Source: JBQLZQ01 sp052168355
GTDB lineage: Bacteria > Pseudomonadota > Alphaproteobacteria > DSM-16000 > Inquilinaceae
Length of the DNA stretch: 31,470 nucleotides
NCBI GenBank assembly: GCA_052168355.1
Contig: JBQLZQ010000045.1
Coordinates: 1-31,470, forward strand
Direction: 5' to 3'
The translations under genes and the position numbers were made by a program. The first letter of the stretch is position 1; every line of letters begins with the position of its first letter. This document shows, piece after piece, positions 31,343 to 31,470 of this stretch. The notes under the pieces are model-generated. The model saw nothing but the letters and a program-made list of their open reading frames with translations, did not search any database and was not told the origin of the DNA.

Positions 31343-31470
31343 TGCGCGGGCTGGCGGACCGGGTGGCGCTGGTCACGGGGGCCGGCGGCGGCATCGGCCA
31401 GGCCGTCTGCGCCCGGCTGGTGGAATACGGCATGGTCGTCGCCGGCCTCGACCGGCCCGGCGGCCCGGCC
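31342..31470 (+). CDS. SDR family oxidoreductase, truncated by the window end
   Basis: The first 43 residues of a classical short-chain dehydrogenase are visible, with the cofactor motif VALVTGAGGGIGQAVC followed by VVAGLDRP. ATG 31342 overlaps the preceding stop (TGATG), and GGAGG lies about nine bases upstream, so the two genes are translationally coupled. An aspartate at the end of the second strand (GLDRP) favours NAD over NADP. Its substrate is presumably the one handled by the preceding uncharacterised protein and divergent ABC importer, but nothing downstream is visible. Confidence 0.85.
   Translation, partial: MRGLADRVALVTGAGGGIGQAVCARLVEYGMVVAGLDRPGGPA

Noticed and set aside
1..31470. 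CRISPR arrays, tRNA/rRNA genes, insertion sequences, phage or toxin-antitoxin genes.
   Set aside because: No regularly spaced repeats, no cloverleaf-like sequence, no transposase or integrase motifs were found by reading both strands.

Overview
The window is about 31.5 kb of GC-rich, densely coded DNA with no rRNA, tRNA, CRISPR array or insertion sequence that I can see. Codon use, the catabolic gene families (TRAP-TAXI, DUF1537 kinase, LeuCD paralogues, DUF1428) and a RIME/REP-like extragenic palindromic element suggest a free-living alphaproteobacterium, possibly of the Rhodospirillales; that placement is inference. The whole window reads as a catabolic region: small gene sets, each with its own regulator and often its own uptake system.

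Layout. (1) 1-3318: edge of a possible HpcH/HpaI-type aldolase (-), a GntR/UTRA regulator (-), a perfect palindromic operator over the divergent promoter, and a LeuC/LeuD-type dehydratase pair (+) that looks like a non-leucine paralogue. (2) 3346-6327: DUF1428 protein and glutathione S-transferase (-), diverging from a MarR regulator and an exported beta-lactamase-fold serine hydrolase (+), with the MarR operator between the two promoters. (3) 6431-8308: GhrA-type 2-hydroxyacid dehydrogenase (-) and an SDR (+). (4) 8337-15231: DeoR regulator and four-carbon acid sugar kinase (DUF1537) (-), diverging from a CUT2 sugar ABC importer and a PdxA homologue (+). This matches the known tetronate route: uptake, 4-phosphorylation, oxidation to DHAP and CO2. 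(5) 15275-25006: a divergent cluster with FAD monooxygenase plus two Asp/Glu-racemase-fold enzymes (-), and TAXI binding protein, fused TRAP permease, class III CoA-transferase, NicF/carbamoylsarcosinase-like amidase, HMG-CoA-lyase-like enzyme and an FCD-type GntR (+). Two identical ATTGTGTACAAT boxes sit in the divergent intergenic region. (6) 25017-25157: extragenic palindromic mosaic. (7) 25153-30003 (-): CUT1 ABC binding protein and two permeases without an ATPase, a metal-dependent amidohydrolase, and a frameshifted DNA-alkylation-repair gene. (8) 30179-31470 (+): an uncharacterised conserved protein and a truncated SDR.

The best candidate for an undescribed system is region 5. Its enzyme classes form a plausible sequence of aromatic or N-heterocycle hydroxylation/opening, amide hydrolysis, cis-trans isomerisation of an unsaturated diacid, CoA activation and C-C cleavage, but the substrate cannot be read from the sequence. 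Regulatory sites are unusually legible: four near-perfect operator candidates, each next to a regulator of matching class.
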